A DNA stretch of 64,000 nucleotides, from the NCBI RefSeq assembly GCF_002287885.2, contig NZ_CP016768.2, positions 1,174,109 to 1,238,108 of the forward strand, in the 5' to 3' direction. Position 1 is the stretch's first letter. Every line of letters starts with the position of its first letter. A model generated the notes under the pieces. The model did not search any database and was not told the origin of the DNA. It worked only from the letters and a program-made list of their open reading frames with translations. This DNA is from Candidatus Nanopelagicus limnes. Lineage in GTDB: Bacteria > Actinomycetota > Actinomycetes > Nanopelagicales > Nanopelagicaceae. Positions 40,759-49,240 of the stretch are shown piece by piece. The position numbers were made by a program, and so were the translations under genes.

Positions 40759-41676
40759 GTGAAACATCGCGCCGAATTCTTAATGATCTCAGCTGCAATG
40801 CTATTTGCTCTTGGTGGAGTGGCAGCAAAGGTTTTGCGCTCAGCTGATATGGATGCATTCCGATTAACTCAAGTCAGAATTACTGGCGCAGCCATACTCC
40901 TACTTTCATTTGCCTTATATAAAGGTAAGAAGCAGTTATATGCCAGAAAAGATGAGTTGAAAGACCTACTTATTTTTGGAATTGTCGGTGTATCAGCAGT
41001 TACCTCTTTTTACTTCTTCGCAATTAAATATCTTTATGTTTCAGTTGCATTAGTAATCGAGTTCACCGCATCGATTTGGATTGTTCTCTACCTAAGATTC
41101 ATTAAGAAAAAGCAGATTTCACCAATTATGTGGTGGGGAATAGCCTGTGCGTTCTCCGGTCTTTTCTTACTCTCCCAAATTTGGACCGGCACAACACTTC
41201 ACCCACTTGGGGTTGCAGTTGCCTTTGCAGATGCATTTGCCCTAGCTGTTTACTTCTTACTTGCCGATCGCCTATCTCAGACTAGAACCTCTCTTTCTTT
41301 AATGACTTGGGGAATTGGTATCTCAGCTATTTTTTGGGCCTTAGTTTTGCCTTGGTGGAACTTCCCGTTTGAATTCCTGACTAGTACATACCGCTTAGAA
41401 GGCAACCTTTCTAACTACAGCGCACCTGGATGGGCACTAGTTCTTTGGATAATAATTATTGGCACAGTAATTCCATATCTTTTAACTGTTACCGGTATTC
41501 GTGAGTTATCAGCCAGCACTGGCAGTGTGATCGGAATGATTGAACCACTTTTTGCTGGCGCAATTGCTTGGTGGTTATTAAGTGAAGCATTTAATACAAC
41601 ACAACTAATCGGATGCGCAGTTCTACTAGCTGGAATTTATCTGGCTGATAAGGCAAGGTCGCAAGTTAAAGAATAA
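40759..41676 (+). CDS. EamA/DMT family transporter
   Basis: Ten-helix permease of about 305 residues with two EamA repeats; helix 1 is AMLFALGGVAAKVL and the last helix contains LIGCAVLLAGIYLAD. It is a different paralogue from the DMT protein near the left end. GTG at 40759 is preferred over GTG at 40750 because AAGG lies eight bases upstream. Lies between the acyl-CoA dehydrogenase and the carbonic anhydrase gene, with TAATG overlap to the latter. Substrate unknown. Confidence 0.85.
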   Translation: MKHRAEFLMISAAMLFALGGVAAKVLRSADMDAFRLTQVRITGAAILLLSFALYKGKKQLYARKDELKDLLIFGIVGVSAVTSFYFFAIKYLYVSVALVIEFTASIWIVLYLRFIKKKQISPIMWWGIACAFSGLFLLSQIWTGTTLHPLGVAVAFADAFALAVYFLLADRLSQTRTSLSLMTWGIGISAIFWALVLPWWNFPFEFLTSTYRLEGNLSNYSAPGWALVLWIIIIGTVIPYLLTVTGIRELSASTGSVIGMIEPLFAGAIAWWLLSEAFNTTQLIGCAVLLAGIYLADKARSQVKE

Positions 41677-42167
41677 TGAGCGGTTTTGATGATTTATTTG
41701 CAGCAAATGCTGAATTTATTAAAGGGTTTAAATCCCAAGATTTAACTGGTGAGGCTAGAAAAGGGTTAGCAATTGTCACCTGCATGGACTCTCGAATTGA
41801 TCCACTTCGAATCGTTGGAATGAGTTCAGGCGATGCCAAGATATTAAGAAACGCTGGAGCTAGAGTTACAGAAGATGTGCTTCGAACTTTAATTCTTGCA
41901 ACTACCTTGCTAAATGTAAGCAGAGTTTTAGTGATGCCACATACTGATTGCAGAATGGCTAGTGGTACTGAAGAACAGATTCATGCAACTATTTTAGAAA
42001 GAAGTGGCATAGATACTAGAAGTGTTGAGATTAGAACTGTTAGCGATCAGGTCTCTGCCTTGAAATCTGATTTGGTTAGAATTGTACAATTCCCGCTACT
42101 GCCAAAAAATATCGAAGTAGTTGGCGCTATTTATAATGTTAAGACAGGTGAGCTGAAAAAGATTTAG
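41676..42167 (+). CDS. Beta-carbonic anhydrase
   Basis: Zinc enzyme interconverting CO2 and bicarbonate, supplying bicarbonate for carboxylases. The 163-residue protein carries the zinc ligands Cys36 in CMDSRID (with Asp38-Arg40 dyad), His89 and Cys92 in HTDC. This short form resembles the mycobacterial Rv1284-type enzyme. Its start overlaps the stop of the DMT gene (TAATG); its stop interlocks with convergent dnaB (TTAG). Complete. Confidence 0.9.
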   Translation: MSGFDDLFAANAEFIKGFKSQDLTGEARKGLAIVTCMDSRIDPLRIVGMSSGDAKILRNAGARVTEDVLRTLILATTLLNVSRVLVMPHTDCRMASGTEEQIHATILERSGIDTRSVEIRTVSDQVSALKSDLVRIVQFPLLPKNIEVVGAIYNVKTGELKKI

Positions 42168-43564
42168 TTGTCTTTAACAAACTTCTCAGTTGGCGCAAAG
42201 TTGGCTGCCATATCGGTAAAGCGAGCCAAGTGAAGTTGAGCTGAAACGGTAATTGTTCGAGTTGGTCCATTTCGATGCTTTGCCACAATTAAATCAGCCT
42301 CACCAGATCTATTTTGTGAGTCATATAAATCTTCACGGTGAAGCAAGATAACCACATCTGCATCCTGCTCAATCGAACCAGATTCACGAAGATCTGAAAG
42401 CATTGGTTTCTTATCTGATCTTTGCTCTGGGGATCGGTTTAGCTGTGAGATTGCAACTACTGGAACATTTAACTCTTTAGCTAATAATTTTAATTGACGA
42501 GAGAACTCAGAGACTTCTTGCTGACGATTTTCAACTCGCTTGCCGCTAGTCATAAGTTGCAAGTAATCGATCACGATTAACTTTAAGTTATGACGCTGCT
42601 TTAATCTTCTCGCCTTTGCTCTGATCTCCATCAGTGAAAGATTTGGTGAATCATCAATGAATAATGGTGCATCTGAAATCTCACCCATTCGACGGGCCAT
42701 CTTCGCCCATTCTTCTTCACCTAATTGACCAGATCTAATGTTATTAAGTGGAACTCTGGCCTCTGCTGAAAGCATTCTCATTGTAATTTCAGAACGGCTC
42801 ATTTCAAGTGAGAAAATAACTGAAGTCTCTCGCTTATGAATTGACGCATAACGAGCAATATCTAAACCAAGTGTTGATTTACCAACTGCAGGACGAGCTG
42901 CAAGCACAATCATATTTCCTGGATGAAAACCATTTGTTAACGCGTCTAGATCTTTAAATCCAGTTTTAACACCTTCGCCAACTACACCAGCTGAAATCTT
43001 TTCAATCTCATCATATGCAGCAGGAAGTAACTCAGAAAGTTGAACATAATCTTCCGCCTCTCTTCTTTCAGTTACTGCATAAACCTCTGCTTGTGCTTGA
43101 TCAACGGCGTCATCTACTTCACCTTCATCGGTGTAACCAAGTTGCACAATCTTGGTGCCAGCTTCAACAAGTCTGCGCATAATTGCGCGCTCACGAATAA
43201 TCTTTGCGTAGTAACCAGCATTAGCAGCGGTTGGAACGGATGAGATCAAAGTGTGAAGGTATGGCGCACCACCTGCTCTAACTAAATCTCCACGTTTTGT
43301 TAACTCAGCTGAAACTGTTACTGGATCTGCTGGTTCACCTCTGCCATACAGATCAACAATTGCATCATAAATTAATTCATGTGCTGGTCGATAAAAATCA
43401 CGCTCTCTTAAGATCTCAACAACATCACTGATTGCATCCTTTGATAAAAGCATGCCGCCTAAAACAGATTGTTCAGCGATTACATCTTGTGGTGGGGTAC
43501 GCTCAAATTCAGCAGAGTTGTTTTTGCCTCTGCTGGAATTACTTGGAAACTCTGCGATGCTCAT
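42164..43564 (-). CDS. dnaB: Replicative DNA helicase
   Basis: Hexameric helicase of the replication fork. The 466-residue protein has the N-terminal DnaG-interaction domain (VIAEQSVLGGMLLSKDA), and a RecA-like domain with Walker A LAARPAVGKSTLG, Walker B LIVIDYLQLM and SEFSRQLKLLAKELNVPVVAISQ. Full length, no intein, unlike M. tuberculosis DnaB. GGGAGG before the ATG at 43564 is the ribosome site. The 329-base gap behind it holds DnaA-box-like sites and the rplI terminator. Confidence 0.97.
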   Translation of the reverse strand: MSIAEFPSNSSRGKNNSAEFERTPPQDVIAEQSVLGGMLLSKDAISDVVEILRERDFYRPAHELIYDAIVDLYGRGEPADPVTVSAELTKRGDLVRAGGAPYLHTLISSVPTAANAGYYAKIIRERAIMRRLVEAGTKIVQLGYTDEGEVDDAVDQAQAEVYAVTERREAEDYVQLSELLPAAYDEIEKISAGVVGEGVKTGFKDLDALTNGFHPGNMIVLAARPAVGKSTLGLDIARYASIHKRETSVIFSLEMSRSEITMRMLSAEARVPLNNIRSGQLGEEEWAKMARRMGEISDAPLFIDDSPNLSLMEIRAKARRLKQRHNLKLIVIDYLQLMTSGKRVENRQQEVSEFSRQLKLLAKELNVPVVAISQLNRSPEQRSDKKPMLSDLRESGSIEQDADVVILLHREDLYDSQNRSGEADLIVAKHRNGPTRTITVSAQLHLARFTDMAANFAPTEKFVKDN

Positions 43565-43893
43565 ACAACAACCCTCCCATCTACCCCTGACAACTACCTG
43601 AAAAGCATTGTCATTTAATCTTTTTAAGCCTAGGAAGCAAAGATAATCCCTTTACTAACCCCTAGATACAGCCAATTGCCAGGCTGTGTAAATAGCTGTG
43701 CACTACCAATACTTTGCCGTGGATAACTATGTGGGTAAGTGAGCAAAGTTGGTGGATAAGTATTTAAATGCGAAGGAAATAAGCGCAGAAAAGTAATTTA
43801 GGTTGTGGAGAAAACTTTTTTCGCCTATCTCACTATTTGATGCAAGTAAAAAGCCCTCCGTTTTACCGGAGGGCTTTAAGAGTAATTACTTAA
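43565..43893. other. dnaB-rplI intergenic region with DnaA-box-like cluster
   Basis: 329 bases, the longest gap in the window. It contains four sequences with 8 of 9 matches to the DnaA box TGTGGATAA: CGTGGATAA 43718-43726, TGTGGGTAA 43730-43738, GGTGGATAA 43751-43759 and TGTGGAGAA 43804-43812. The first two are separated by CTA and are nearly identical to a pair at 63950-63970. The dnaB promoter must lie here too. No gene is visible. See the separate terminator at its right side. Confidence 0.55.
43850..43877 (-). terminator. Rho-independent terminator of the rpsF-ssb-rpsR-rplI operon
   Basis: A perfect 11-base stem, AAAGCCCTCCG with CGGAGGGCTTT, encloses a 6-base loop (43861-43866) and is followed on the minus strand by a T-rich stretch. 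It sits 16 bases after the rplI stop, so it ends the ribosomal-protein transcript before dnaB. It is the only clear intrinsic terminator I find in the window. Confidence 0.9.
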
Positions 43894-44343
43894 TTACTTA
43901 TCTGAGACCACATTTATTGGCACATTTGCCACAACCTGAGACTCAAGTGCAATCTTGACTGTGTACTTGCCAACCTTTTTAATGTGCTTATCCATCTTGA
44001 TCTTATGACGATCAATCGTCTCACTAGTTGCACTCTTAATTGCTGCAACTATTGCTTTGTCGGTAACTGAACCAAACATAGATCCACTTGCGCCAACCTT
44101 TACCTTGACAATCACATTAGCTTTTTCAAGCTTAGTTTTGATCTCTTTGGCATGATCTAGATCTCGGATCTCACGTGTTGTGCGAGCGCGCTTGATTCCT
44201 TCAATCTGACCTTCCCCACCTTTGGTCCACATAATTGCAGAGCCTCTAGCTAATAGAAAATTGCGGCCGTAACCATCTTTAACAGTTACAACATCTCCTG
44301 CGCCACCAAGACCTGAAACTTCACGAGTAAGGATTAATTTCAT
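43894..44343 (-). CDS. rplI: 50S ribosomal protein L9
   Basis: Large-subunit protein, 149 residues, that binds 23S rRNA domain V. N-terminal domain KLILTREVSGLGGAGDVVTV and the YGRNFLLARGSA RNA-binding segment are seen, then the long connecting helix and the C-terminal domain. Last gene of the S6-SSB-S18-L9 operon, 13 bases after rpsR, followed by a strong terminator. Confidence 0.97.
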   Translation of the reverse strand: MKLILTREVSGLGGAGDVVTVKDGYGRNFLLARGSAIMWTKGGEGQIEGIKRARTTREIRDLDHAKEIKTKLEKANVIVKVKVGASGSMFGSVTDKAIVAAIKSATSETIDRHKIKMDKHIKKVGKYTVKIALESQVVANVPINVVSDK

Positions 44344-44356
44344 TTTATTTTTCTCC

Positions 44357-44650
44357 TTATCGCGCGGTTGAGGTGTAAGGCAGAAGCGCCATTTCGCGGC
44401 TATTTTTAACCGCAGCAGCTACTGCTCGTTGGTGTTGGGTGCATGCCCCAGTAATACGTCGAGAACGAATCTTGCCTCGATCGGTAATGTATTTGCGAAG
44501 TGTGGCAATATCTTTGTAATCAATATATGTCACTTTGTCGCGGCAAAAAGAGCATGGCTTCTTTTTGAATTTCTTCATCGCAGCAGCGGCTGCTGCTGAC
44601 TTTGACTGCTTAGCTTTTTCTCTAAGCGTTTTATTACTTCTTGCTCCCAC
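44357..44650 (-). CDS. rpsR: 30S ribosomal protein S18 with N-terminal extension
   Basis: Small-subunit protein that pairs with S6. The core starts about residue 25 with [20 protein letters not shown] and ends [22 protein letters not shown]; the CxxC and later Cys/His suggest the zinc-binding C+ form. The 24-residue basic and alanine-rich N-terminal extension is unusual, but AAGGAG seven bases before GTG at 44650 supports this start, so it appears real. 97 residues in total. Confidence 0.95.
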   Translation of the reverse strand: MGARSNKTLREKAKQSKSAAAAAAMKKFKKKPCSFCRDKVTYIDYKDIATLRKYITDRGKIRSRRITGACTQHQRAVAAAVKNSREMALLPYTSTAR

Positions 44651-44708
44651 TGTGGTGCTCCTTAAGTTAGGGCCCTGTTATTTAAAACAGGAATGGTTTG
44701 TTTTGGAT

Positions 44709-45212
44709 TTAAAAGGGTGGAGTGTCATCACTTGGTGTCGTTGACCAACCGCCGCCTACTGGGGCTGCTGACCAAGGATCATCAGTTGACGCACTTGGGG
44801 TGTTGCCAGCTGCTGCGTTGTAAGTATTGCTGTTGCCAGCAGCTCTCACAGTTTTTGTAACCTTAGCTGTTGCATTGCGAAGTGAAGGTCCAACCTCATC
44901 AACTTCAACCTCAAACACAGTGCGCTTTTCACCCTCTTTAGTTTCATAAGAGCGTTGCTTTAATCGTCCGGAGACAATCACGCGCATGCCTTTAGTTAGT
45001 GACTCAGCTACATTCTCTGCAGCTTGTCGCCAAATTTGGCATTGTAAAAAGAGGCTATCGCCATCTTTCCACTCGTTTGTGGTCTTATCTAAGTAACGTG
45101 GTGTTGATGCCACAGTAAATTTTGCAACTGCTGCTCCACTAGGTGTGAAGCGCAACTCTGGATCATTAACCAAATTACCGATCATGGTTAGGTTGGTATC
45201 GCCTGCTGCCAT
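44709..45212 (-). CDS. ssb: Single-stranded DNA-binding protein
   Basis: Binds single-stranded DNA in replication and repair. OB-fold domain (residues 1-115, [20 protein letters not shown]), a Gly/Ala/Ser-rich flexible linker, and the acidic C-terminal tip DDTPPF that recruits partner proteins. 167 residues. Lies between rpsF and rpsR on the same strand, a common arrangement that keeps replication and ribosomal genes co-expressed. Confidence 0.97.
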   Translation of the reverse strand: MAAGDTNLTMIGNLVNDPELRFTPSGAAVAKFTVASTPRYLDKTTNEWKDGDSLFLQCQIWRQAAENVAESLTKGMRVIVSGRLKQRSYETKEGEKRTVFEVEVDEVGPSLRNATAKVTKTVRAAGNSNTYNAAAGNTPSASTDDPWSAAPVGGGWSTTPSDDTPPF

Positions 45213-45263
45213 TTTTATTTCTCCCTTATCTGCGTTAGATGCTTGTTGGTTATTTTGTGGGGA

Positions 45264-45548
45264 TTACTCTGGACGAACAACTTTAGTTCTAAGCACTGAC
45301 TCATTTAAATTAAGTTGACGATCCAACTCTTTAACTGGTGCAGGCTCAGATTGCATATCGATAACTGCGTAAATACCTTCGCCCTTTTTATTTATTTCAA
45401 AGGACATCCGGCGCTTACCCCAGATATCTAACTTGTTTACTTTTCCGCCGCCTTCTTTAATGATCTTAAGATAAGTCTCAAGACTTGGGGCAACGGTCTT
45501 CTCTTCTAAATCAGGATCTAAAATGACCATGAGTTCATAGCGACGCAT
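45264..45548 (-). CDS. rpsF: 30S ribosomal protein S6
   Basis: Small-subunit protein that forms a heterodimer with S18. The 94-residue product has the ferredoxin-like fold beginning [16 protein letters not shown]. First gene of the operon; AGAGGTGG ten bases upstream is its ribosome site and may be occluded by the leader RNA hairpin described separately. Complete. Confidence 0.97.
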   Translation of the reverse strand: MRRYELMVILDPDLEEKTVAPSLETYLKIIKEGGGKVNKLDIWGKRRMSFEINKKGEGIYAVIDMQSEPAPVKELDRQLNLNESVLRTKVVRPE

Positions 45549-45600
45549 TTGTTAAACCACCTCTGGACTAAAGCGGCCACGGAATTTCCGCGGCAGGTGT
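45549..45600 (-). promoter_or_regulatory. Candidate S6:S18 autoregulatory leader RNA upstream of rpsF
   Basis: In the rpsF leader RNA a hairpin with arms CCGCGG and CCGUGG (loop AAAUU) is closed by an outer pairing of CACCU (about 45595-45599) with AGGUG (45558-45562), the latter being part of the ribosome site. The 5' arm starts with a CCG trinucleotide. This is the layout described for S6:S18 leaders, which repress translation when the S6:S18 complex binds. I infer it from sequence and position only. Confidence 0.45.
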
Positions 45601-45638
45601 TGAGGCTAAGGGTAGCCAAAGGGGTAAAAAGAGGGAAA

Positions 45639-46808
45639 TTAATCTTTTCTGGCTGTGGAGGGGGCAGATAAATCCCGCATTAATCGATAGGTAAAAATGC
45701 TCACCCCTAAAACCCGCAGCAAAGATGCAATTGCATAAGCACCTGCTGGTAATCCAAATTGTGCATCTGAAACTAACGCTAAGTACTGCCAGATTGCCAG
45801 ATGATAAATAAATTCACACCCCTGCCAAAACCAAAATGCAATTAGCTGCCCGCTTTTTTGTAAAGCAATTACTGCAAGCGGTGTTAACCACAAAACATAC
45901 TGTGGTGAGTAAACCTTACTAAGAGTTGTAAAAATGACCACTGCAAATAATGCAACCGCTGCCAAGTTCGGCAAGTAAGCAAGCTTAAGTAGATAGTAGG
46001 CAAGGAGTGCAAAGAGAATCAGTGAGATGAGTGGGTAAAGTAAATCAAGATTTGATACCTTAATATCTAAGAGTGATAGCCCATACCAAATAGAGCCAAA
46101 ATCCTCCCCTCGCTCTAGATTTAATTTAAAAAATCGCCACCAGCCATCAAAATAGATAATTGCAATAGGAATGTTTATTGCTGCCCAAAAACTAAAGGTG
46201 GTGAGTAAATAGCGTAAGAGATGTTTTAACTGACCACTTCTATAAAAAATAATTGCAACGGGGAGTAATAAAACAATTGGAAAGAATTTAGTTGCAATAG
46301 AGATACCTAACCAGATCCCACTTTGTTTATACTTTTTCTTATCAAAGTAGTAAATAGCAGCAAGAGTGGTGACTACCGCCCAAATGTCCCAATTAATAAA
46401 TAGCGAGGCGATTACTGCAGGTGCTAGTGGAAATATGTATTGATACGTAGGAGCTATTTTTCTAACTATAAATGCTGATAGAAAAAACAGCGCAATGATT
46501 ATTACAGCATTAATATCAAAAAAGAATCGATGTGAGTTAGTTCCTGGTGTAATAAATGAGATTAGCCAATTACCTAAACCAATTACTGGTGGATACTCAA
46601 ATGAATTTGTCGCTGAAAGATAGGGGAAAGTATTGGTATCTAAGCCCCGCTCTGAGAAGAGCGCTGGGATATCGGTATAACAAGCGTGCACATAATTATC
46701 AGGGGAAGCCCAATTATTTAGGCGACAGTGATTAAATTTTAAGAATGAGAGAGTTGAGGATAAAAGTAATACTCCAAGAAATGATCTACTTACCAATTTG
46801 GTAAGCAA
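45639..46808 (-). CDS. GT87/DUF2029-type membrane mannosyltransferase
   Basis: Polytopic membrane protein of 389 residues with about ten hydrophobic segments and short charged loops, including the SFEYPPVIGLGNW motif in the first extracytoplasmic loop; polyprenyl-phosphate-sugar-dependent GT-C family members look like this. In mycobacteria the gene next to ponA1 is of the same type. It likely adds mannose to surface glycolipid or protein. TTG start at 46808, weak ribosome site; start uncertain. Confidence 0.78.
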   Translation of the reverse strand: MLTKLVSRSFLGVLLLSSTLSFLKFNHCRLNNWASPDNYVHACYTDIPALFSERGLDTNTFPYLSATNSFEYPPVIGLGNWLISFITPGTNSHRFFFDINAVIIIALFFLSAFIVRKIAPTYQYIFPLAPAVIASLFINWDIWAVVTTLAAIYYFDKKKYKQSGIWLGISIATKFFPIVLLLPVAIIFYRSGQLKHLLRYLLTTFSFWAAINIPIAIIYFDGWWRFFKLNLERGEDFGSIWYGLSLLDIKVSNLDLLYPLISLILFALLAYYLLKLAYLPNLAAVALFAVVIFTTLSKVYSPQYVLWLTPLAVIALQKSGQLIAFWFWQGCEFIYHLAIWQYLALVSDAQFGLPAGAYAIASLLRVLGVSIFTYRLMRDLSAPSTARKD

Positions 46809-46811
46809 GAT

Positions 46812-48767
46812 TTACCGCTTTTTCTTAGGTGAAGGTGATGGGGATGGAGGGATTAAGGCGGGATCCATTTGTGGAACTGAATTTATAAAGTTAATTGACT
46901 CTGTACCACCAATATTTGCAGGGGCAGGAAACTCTTGTACCGGTGCTTTCTTTAAATACCCTTTTACAAACTCCGCCCAAATTCTGGCTGGGAAGGATCC
47001 ACCAGTTACTGAAGTTAGTCCGCCAATTCCATTTAAAGATTGGGTGGCATCATCTCGATAGAAGGCAACTGAGGCTGCAACCTCTGGTGTGTAGCCATTA
47101 AACCAAGCCGATGCGTTGTCATTTGAAGTTCCAGTTTTTCCAGCGGTTGGACGAGCAACTCTTGAGCCAACAACAGCTGCAGTTCCAGATGTAGTTACTT
47201 TACTTAACGCGTAAGTTAAATCTGCCATTACATCTTTTCTAAAAACCTCTTGAGCTTGAATTCTTCCTTGATACAAGATTCCTTTATTAGGTCCTTGAAC
47301 TTCATTAATAATAAATGGTTTTGCATAAACACCCTGTGCTGCAAAGGTGGCATAAGCATTTGCTAAATCAATTACATGTGGGCTGGCAGCTCCTAAAGAA
47401 ACTGAAGGGGATGCAATCATTTCTACTGAATCTGGAATTCCAGCACGACGAGCAACATCAACAACTTTTTCTAAGCCAGCTTTCATGCCAAGTGGAACAT
47501 AAATAGTGTTTACAGATTTTTCAGTGGCGGTAAGTAGAGACATATTGCCCCAACTTTCACTGCCATAGTTATTAACTTGGTATGCCCGGCCAATGCCATC
47601 GTCATAAACCTTTGGTGAATCACCATTCCACACTGAAGTTAATGGAATTCCTTCTTCAAGGGCAGCTACTAATGTGAAGGCCTTAAATGAAGAACCACCT
47701 GATGTAATGCCTTGGGTAGCTGCGTTAAATTGATACTTCAAGTAATCCTGACCGCCATACATTGCCAAGATCTCACCGGTACCAGGTTTAATTGCAACTA
47801 ATCCAATATGTAAATTCTCTGGTGCTTTAGTTGGTGCTTCTTTGTTAACGGCTGCAACTGCTGCCTCTTGTGCCTCCTTTACCAATGTAGTTTTGATTAT
47901 GTAGCCACCAATCATCAACTGCTCATCGGTAAAACCAAGTTGATTTAGCTCTCGCTCAACCCAGGAAATCACATATCCCTTTGGTCCTGCTAATGCCCCA
48001 GATGTAACTCTTGGATTAATTATTGGAAACTTTAATTTCTCCGCTTTTTCTTTTTCTAGCCAACCAGCCTCTACCATGCCATCAATTACATATTTAAATC
48101 TTTTTTCTAATCTAGGTGAATTCTCTTTTTTAAATCCTGGGTCATATAGACCTGGACTTCTTAAAATACTAGCTAACACTGCAGATTGTGCAGTTGTTAA
48201 CTTATCTACGGTAGTTCCGAAATAAACTTGTGAGGCAGTCTGTACGCCATATGAGCCGCGACCAAAGTAAATAGTGTTTAAGTAATTTTCTAGAATCTCA
48301 TCCTTGGTGAATTGATTTTCTAACTTTATTGCAATCACTAGTTCTTTTACTTTTCGCTGAATTGATCGCTCTGGTGTTAAAAATGCCGTCTTGGCATATT
48401 GCTGCGTGATTGTTGAACCACCTTGTAATGAGCCACCTCTTAAGTTATTCCAAACTGCTCTAGCGATACCGATTGGGCTAACTGCTCGATTTGAATAAAA
48501 GTTTCTATCCTCTGCAGCCATTACTGCATTTCTTACCTGTACTGGAATTTCAGCAAGTGTTACAACTGTTCTATTCTCAGAACCAATTCGACCAATCTCC
48601 GTGCCATCTGCATATTGAATAATTGTGGCTTGGCTATTTACATAAGCATTTGGATCTGGAATTGAAACTGTGAAGTAGGCAAAACCAAAGAGAAATATTC
48701 CGCCAACAACTGCGTAGCCGGCGGCTAAAAAACCTAGCCTAGGTAGTTTTTCTACAAGATTGCTCAC
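46812..48767 (-). CDS. ponA: Class A penicillin-binding protein (PonA-type)
   Basis: Bifunctional peptidoglycan glycosyltransferase and DD-transpeptidase. One N-terminal membrane helix (about 12-34), GT51 domain with AAEDRNFYSN and GGSTITQQYAKTAFL, then transpeptidase motifs SSFK, SVN and KTGTS (in AGKTGTSNDNAS). The tail is short and basic, PSPSPSPKKKR, without PASTA repeats. GTG start at 48767, 16 bases after the DUF5318 stop. The DUF5318-ponA-GT87 order is conserved with mycobacteria. Confidence 0.96.
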   Translation of the reverse strand: MSNLVEKLPRLGFLAAGYAVVGGIFLFGFAYFTVSIPDPNAYVNSQATIIQYADGTEIGRIGSENRTVVTLAEIPVQVRNAVMAAEDRNFYSNRAVSPIGIARAVWNNLRGGSLQGGSTITQQYAKTAFLTPERSIQRKVKELVIAIKLENQFTKDEILENYLNTIYFGRGSYGVQTASQVYFGTTVDKLTTAQSAVLASILRSPGLYDPGFKKENSPRLEKRFKYVIDGMVEAGWLEKEKAEKLKFPIINPRVTSGALAGPKGYVISWVERELNQLGFTDEQLMIGGYIIKTTLVKEAQEAAVAAVNKEAPTKAPENLHIGLVAIKPGTGEILAMYGGQDYLKYQFNAATQGITSGGSSFKAFTLVAALEEGIPLTSVWNGDSPKVYDDGIGRAYQVNNYGSESWGNMSLLTATEKSVNTIYVPLGMKAGLEKVVDVARRAGIPDSVEMIASPSVSLGAASPHVIDLANAYATFAAQGVYAKPFIINEVQGPNKGILYQGRIQAQEVFRKDVMADLTYALSKVTTSGTAAVVGSRVARPTAGKTGTSNDNASAWFNGYTPEVAASVAFYRDDATQSLNGIGGLTSVTGGSFPARIWAEFVKGYLKKAPVQEFPAPANIGGTESINFINSVPQMDPALIPPSPSPSPKKKR

Positions 48768-48783
48768 GCGGCAAGATTACCCG

Positions 48784-49185
48784 TTAATCATCATCTAATA
48801 AGGTGTGCACCTTCCGTGGTGGCTTTCGATATATTCCATCTCCCAATAAAAAGGATTCCACTAGGTGATTCCAGTGGCAATCGGTACAGATCTCCACAAC
48901 GTAGACGCGAAATTCACCGTACTCACTTTGCATTTGGTTTAACTCATCTTGATTCTTAATTCGACCTGAGTATTGGCCGAGTTGATCACCGAAGGCATAG
49001 CGCAAATCAACAATCTTAAATTTCTTGCAAACTGGGCAAGGCCGTTTGGTTAACTCACCATGATATTTAGCAGCTCTTCTTAAGTAAGGATCAGCATCAC
49101 ATGCATCCATGGCGCTGGCCGAGCCTTGAAAGAGTGCAATTAGGGTGCGCCGTTTACTCAATGAGTAATCAATGGATGATCGCAT
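48784..49185 (-). CDS. DUF5318 family protein
   Basis: Conserved actinobacterial protein of unknown function found beside class A PBPs. The 133-residue product has two cysteine pairs (CPVC in RPCPVCKKFK, and CTDC in EICTDCHWNH), so it probably binds zinc, and a final acidic tail LLDDD. A longer reading extends upstream to 49263, but ATG at 49185 begins a family-like N-terminus and leaves 55 bases to the divergent MFS gene. Located just upstream of ponA. Confidence 0.85.
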   Translation of the reverse strand: MRSSIDYSLSKRRTLIALFQGSASAMDACDADPYLRRAAKYHGELTKRPCPVCKKFKIVDLRYAFGDQLGQYSGRIKNQDELNQMQSEYGEFRVYVVEICTDCHWNHLVESFLLGDGIYRKPPRKVHTLLDDD

Positions 49186-49240
49186 CGTGGCTAACATAAG
49201 ATCCAAGGTTAATCCTAAATTAATTACTACGCTTACCCTT

